Below, piece by piece: positions 5,250 through 7,298 of a DNA stretch of 7,298 nt. How positions within the stretch are numbered: position 1 is the stretch's first letter; every line of letters begins with the position of its first letter. The notes below the pieces were generated by a model. The model was not told the DNA's origin. It saw nothing but the letters and a program-made list of their open reading frames with translations, and searched no databases. Position numbers and translations under genes: made by a program. This stretch comes from Pollutimonas sp036675955 (GTDB lineage: Bacteria; Pseudomonadota; Gammaproteobacteria; Burkholderiales; Burkholderiaceae_B), in assembly GCA_036675955.1 (NCBI GenBank), contig JAKFDW010000348.1:1-7298 (forward strand), in the 5' to 3' direction.

Positions 5250-5444
5250 CTATTTCTTCAGGTCGCACCTGGCCAGTTTTTCGATGTTGTGCACCATGCA
5301 ACACAACCTCCACTGTGTGCCCACCTTCTTGCTCCCGCGCAGCGTGAACCGGCTCAAACGCTTGTTGTGCCGTATGTTGCCAAACACCGGCTCGACCGTG
5401 CCGTTGCGCTGGCTGTAGCGCCGTCTTCCCTCGGGACCGTCAGC
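5250..5444 (-). pseudogene. IS1182-family transposase, C-terminal fragment
   Basis: 64 codons up to a TAG at 5252-5250 encode the end of a DDE transposase. NGTVEPVFGNIRHNKRLSRF contains the conserved glutamate of the DDE triad, and TLRGSKKVGTQWRLCCMVHN followed by IEKLA is the typical family C-terminus. Upstream, in the same frame, a TAG is met within 10 codons and homology stops at about ADGPEGR. The N-terminal part with both aspartates is gone, so the element cannot move itself. Confidence 0.85.
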
Positions 5445-5686
5445 AACGGGTCGGGAGCGCTACTTCGCCCCGTGCGAAACCGGTACTTCACCCAGGGCTT
5501 GGTGCCATCCATTTGCGAGTACCCGGTCTTGGTAGTGAAGCGGTCGCTTGCGTGGTCGATCACTGAATGACCGCTGACGACCCTCGCTACTGTTCGTCAC
5601 CGCCGCCCCCGTGTGACTCAGATCAGCCTGGACCGGCATCGCGCTACAGATGGTCACTGCGGACCCTATCCAGATGGTGGGCACCA
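5445..5686. other. Unassigned stretch between IS remnant and serine hydrolase
   Basis: No complete gene and no attC is seen. One minus frame (5563 to about 5460) reads SDRFTTKTGYSQMDGTKPW then VKYRFRTG, with strongly GC-biased third positions, as in a real coding fragment. I do not recognise it. In another minus frame an ATG overlaps the stop of the serine hydrolase, but the resulting 75-residue peptide is not convincing. Confidence 0.4.
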
Positions 5687-6688
5687 TCAGTCATCGTTCT
5701 TTTCAGATTTCAAGGCTGCCAACAGGCGATTGACGACCTCTGCTTCTGCAGAGCCTTCGTCGGAGCCCTCACGAAAGACGGCGCAACTTGCCGTGTTGGC
5801 GCCAGAGACACTGCGGTAGACAGCTACAACACTGCCCGGCCCAGCACCGGTATGTCCACACAATGTCATTCCCCCGTCGACTGCACCTTGCATCAGACCG
5901 AGTGCATACCCAGGAGATGCCCAGGGGCGCCCAGGAATTGGTCCGCCGAGGGCGCGCGCTGTTTGCATCTCCTGAAGCAGCGATTCAGGCAGGACATGCC
6001 CGGCCAGCAAGTGGTCCAGAAAAAGAGCCGCGGTTGAAAGTGGGCCAACAAGCAGGCCGTGATAAACCCATCCCGGGTCATAGGTGGATGCGGCACAAAG
6101 GCATACATCGGCCAAGTCAGCTCGCACCCTTGCAACACGAGCTCCCGACAAACTGAGAGGCGCAAGTTGCTGCATCAGCGCTTCTTCAAGGCTCAGATTG
6201 GTCACGCGTTCGATAAGTCTCACTACGTACATGTAGCCGACATTCGAGTATCGCCAGTCGACTCCGGGCACAGAGCGCAGCTGTGAGGCATTGAGGCGGT
6301 CTAGCATTTCATCCGCTGTCCAGGGCGCTTCGCCTTGAGCGACCGCAGTGTGGTATTCAGCCAGCTCGCCATAGTCTGCAAGCCCTGCCTCGTGTCTAAG
6401 CAGTTGACGCAATGTGAACGGACCATCAGGGACCACGTCATCAAGCCTGACCAAAGCGTCACGCACCAATGACAGTGCTGCTGCCGATATCACTGTCTTC
6501 GTAAAGCTCCACCAGGGAACAATCGCCTCATGCTCCTTGTGCTGCACTGGCGAACCGTTCGATACGAGAAAGAAAGACATTGCGGAGTGCACAAGATGAG
6601 GTGGGCGACCTAGGGAAATGAAGGTCCGCTGGTTGGCCGATGGTACCCACTCGCGCAGGCGGGTCGAGCGCCAGCAATCAGCCGTCAC
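5687..6688 (-). CDS. Serine hydrolase, beta-lactamase / penicillin-binding protein family (S12-like)
   Basis: 333 residues from a GTG at 6688 with AGGGTCAG just upstream. An ATG at 6580 would give 297 residues, but homologs I know have about 30 residues before the motif region, which favours the longer form. All three active-site motifs are present: S61-F-T-K64 (nucleophile and general base), Y147-S-N149, and H279-T-G281 in place of KTG. The segment PFTLRQLLRHEAGLADYGEL (90-109) is typical of class C-like and esterase relatives. No signal peptide is visible, so a cytoplasmic esterase or peptidase is more likely than a periplasmic beta-lactamase. The substrate is unknown. No attC flanks it, so it is probably chromosomal rather than a cassette. 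Confidence 0.9.
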   Translation of the reverse strand: MTADCWRSTRLREWVPSANQRTFISLGRPPHLVHSAMSFFLVSNGSPVQHKEHEAIVPWWSFTKTVISAAALSLVRDALVRLDDVVPDGPFTLRQLLRHEAGLADYGELAEYHTAVAQGEAPWTADEMLDRLNASQLRSVPGVDWRYSNVGYMYVVRLIERVTNLSLEEALMQQLAPLSLSGARVARVRADLADVCLCAASTYDPGWVYHGLLVGPLSTAALFLDHLLAGHVLPESLLQEMQTARALGGPIPGRPWASPGYALGLMQGAVDGGMTLCGHTGAGPGSVVAVYRSVSGANTASCAVFREGSDEGSAEAEVVNRLLAALKSEKNDD

Positions 6689-6805
6689 CTGACCCTGGTT
6701 GCGTCCGAATGAGCTACCGATCCTGGTCGGCAGGCGTCATATCCACCCCAAACGACCCGTTCAGAAGATGGGGTTCAGCCCGCCTGAAAAAGGCGACTGC
6801 CTCGC
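6689..6805. other. Spacer between polA and the serine hydrolase gene
   Basis: 117 bases without a gene. The inverted repeat CGCCT...AGGCG (6781-6795) around a short A/T run, just after the polA stop, is a weak hairpin. It could be a terminator but lacks a proper T tail on the minus strand. Confidence 0.4.
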
Positions 6806-7298
6806 TCAGTGCGCCTGATCCCAGTTCGCCCCCATCCCCACCTCCGCCAGCAGCGGCACCTTGAGTTCGGCCACGCCGGCCATCAGGCGCGGGATTTCGG
6901 TCTTGAGCCAGTCCACTTCCACCTCGGGCACTTCGAACACCAGTTCGTCGTGCACCTGCATGATCATCTTGGTGGCCCGGCCCTGCTTGTCCAGCGCGTG
7001 CTGCACCGCCACCATGGCCAGCTTGATGAGGTCGGCCGCGGTGCCTTGCATGGGGGCGTTGATGGCCTGGCGCTTCAGCGCGGCGAGCTTGGCGCCCTTG
7101 GCGTTCTTGATCTCGGGCAGCACCAGCTTGCGGCCGAACACGGTTTCGACGAAGCCGTTCTGTTTGGCCAGGGCGCGGGTTTCGTCCATGTACTGTTTGA
7201 CGCCCGAGAAGCGCGCGAAGTAGCGGTCGATGTAGGTCTTGGCCGCCGTGTTGTCGATGCCCAGCGACTTGGCCAGGCCGAAGGTGCCCATGCCGTAG
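6806..7298 (-). CDS. polA: DNA polymerase I, C-terminal part (5' end beyond window)
   Basis: 163 complete codons remain of the family A polymerase domain. The fragment opens with YGMGTFGLA, the end of motif B (O helix). It contains RQAINAPMQGTAADLIK and motif C MQVHDELVFEV with the catalytic Asp-Glu pair of VHDE, and ends GANWDQAH like other bacterial PolA proteins. It fills gaps in excision repair and removes Okazaki primers. Thumb, fingers and nuclease domains lie beyond the right edge. It marks the right flank as core chromosome. Confidence 0.97.
   Translation of the reverse strand, partial: YGMGTFGLAKSLGIDNTAAKTYIDRYFARFSGVKQYMDETRALAKQNGFVETVFGRKLVLPEIKNAKGAKLAALKRQAINAPMQGTAADLIKLAMVAVQHALDKQGRATKMIMQVHDELVFEVPEVEVDWLKTEIPRLMAGVAELKVPLLAEVGMGANWDQAH

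Larger units (their letters stand above)
5085..5444 (-). mobile_element. IS1182-family insertion sequence remnant (3' end only)
   Basis: This stretch holds the C-terminal transposase fragment, about 165 bases of untranslated element end with a terminator, and a presumed terminus GGCTGTGCAAAAACCCC read on the plus strand. The terminus lies immediately beside the GTTAAAC start of cassette 7. The other end, including most of the transposase, is missing. No second terminal repeat or target duplication could be identified. Confidence 0.65.

Noticed and set aside
5567..6156. Plus-strand ORFs opposite the serine hydrolase
   Set aside because: Shadows of a gene with all three active-site motifs on the minus strand.
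5687..6688. Serine hydrolase as an antibiotic-resistance or integron cassette gene
   Set aside because: No R' box or attC is found on either side, and there is no signal peptide as expected for a periplasmic beta-lactamase. HTG replaces KTG, which is common in esterase relatives.
1..7298. CRISPR array, tRNA or rRNA genes
   Set aside because: No regularly spaced direct repeats and no cloverleaf or rRNA sequence noticed; the repeated hairpins are attC sites of differing sequence.

Overview
The window reads as a GC-rich proteobacterial chromosome segment. It carries a decayed integron (integrase remnant, attI, gene-cassette array) between two housekeeping-type regions. The polA C-terminus, the Tat-exported dienelactone hydrolase-like gene and the GC-rich codon use of both flanks suggest a betaproteobacterium, probably Burkholderiales (Comamonadaceae-like). 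That placement is inference from protein style, not a database match.

Layout: (1) 1-768, minus: 5' part of a dienelactone hydrolase family gene running off the left edge. (2) 769-about 1240: no convincing gene. (3) About 1240-1484, minus: remnant of an integron integrase, keeping the N-terminal core-binding segment but broken by frameshift and truncation. A LexA-like box (1496-1511) and an attI core (1616-1622) survive beside it. (4) 1617-about 4143, plus: five forward gene cassettes, each with a small ORF and an attC site. Products are a HEPN-like helical protein, a DUF7668-like protein, an exported DUF695-like protein, a DUF4279-like protein and an unknown 108-residue protein. (5) About 4144-4290: junction without a gene, holding a terminator-like hairpin. 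(6) 4291-5084, minus: two cassettes in inverted orientation, one ankyrin-repeat and one EF-Tu domain II-like. (7) 5085-5444: 3' remnant of an IS1182-family element whose end lies flush against the cassette boundary. (8) 5445-5686: unassigned. (9) 5687-6688, minus: serine hydrolase of the beta-lactamase/penicillin-binding family. (10) 6806-7298, minus: C-terminal part of DNA polymerase I.

The best evidence for the integron is internal. A cassette starts with TTRRRY, and the R'' box of its own attC must be the reverse complement of G+TTRRRY. This holds exactly for cassettes 1, 2, 3, 4, 6 and 7 (6 and 7 read on the minus strand) and fails for cassette 5. The array therefore contains real cassettes, was assembled by an active integrase now lost here, and has since been rearranged by an inversion (or inverted capture) and an IS. 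The cargo is the usual integron mix of small single-domain proteins of unknown function. No resistance gene is present. Several cassette starts lie within about 12 bases of the recombination point, without a visible Shine-Dalgarno sequence.
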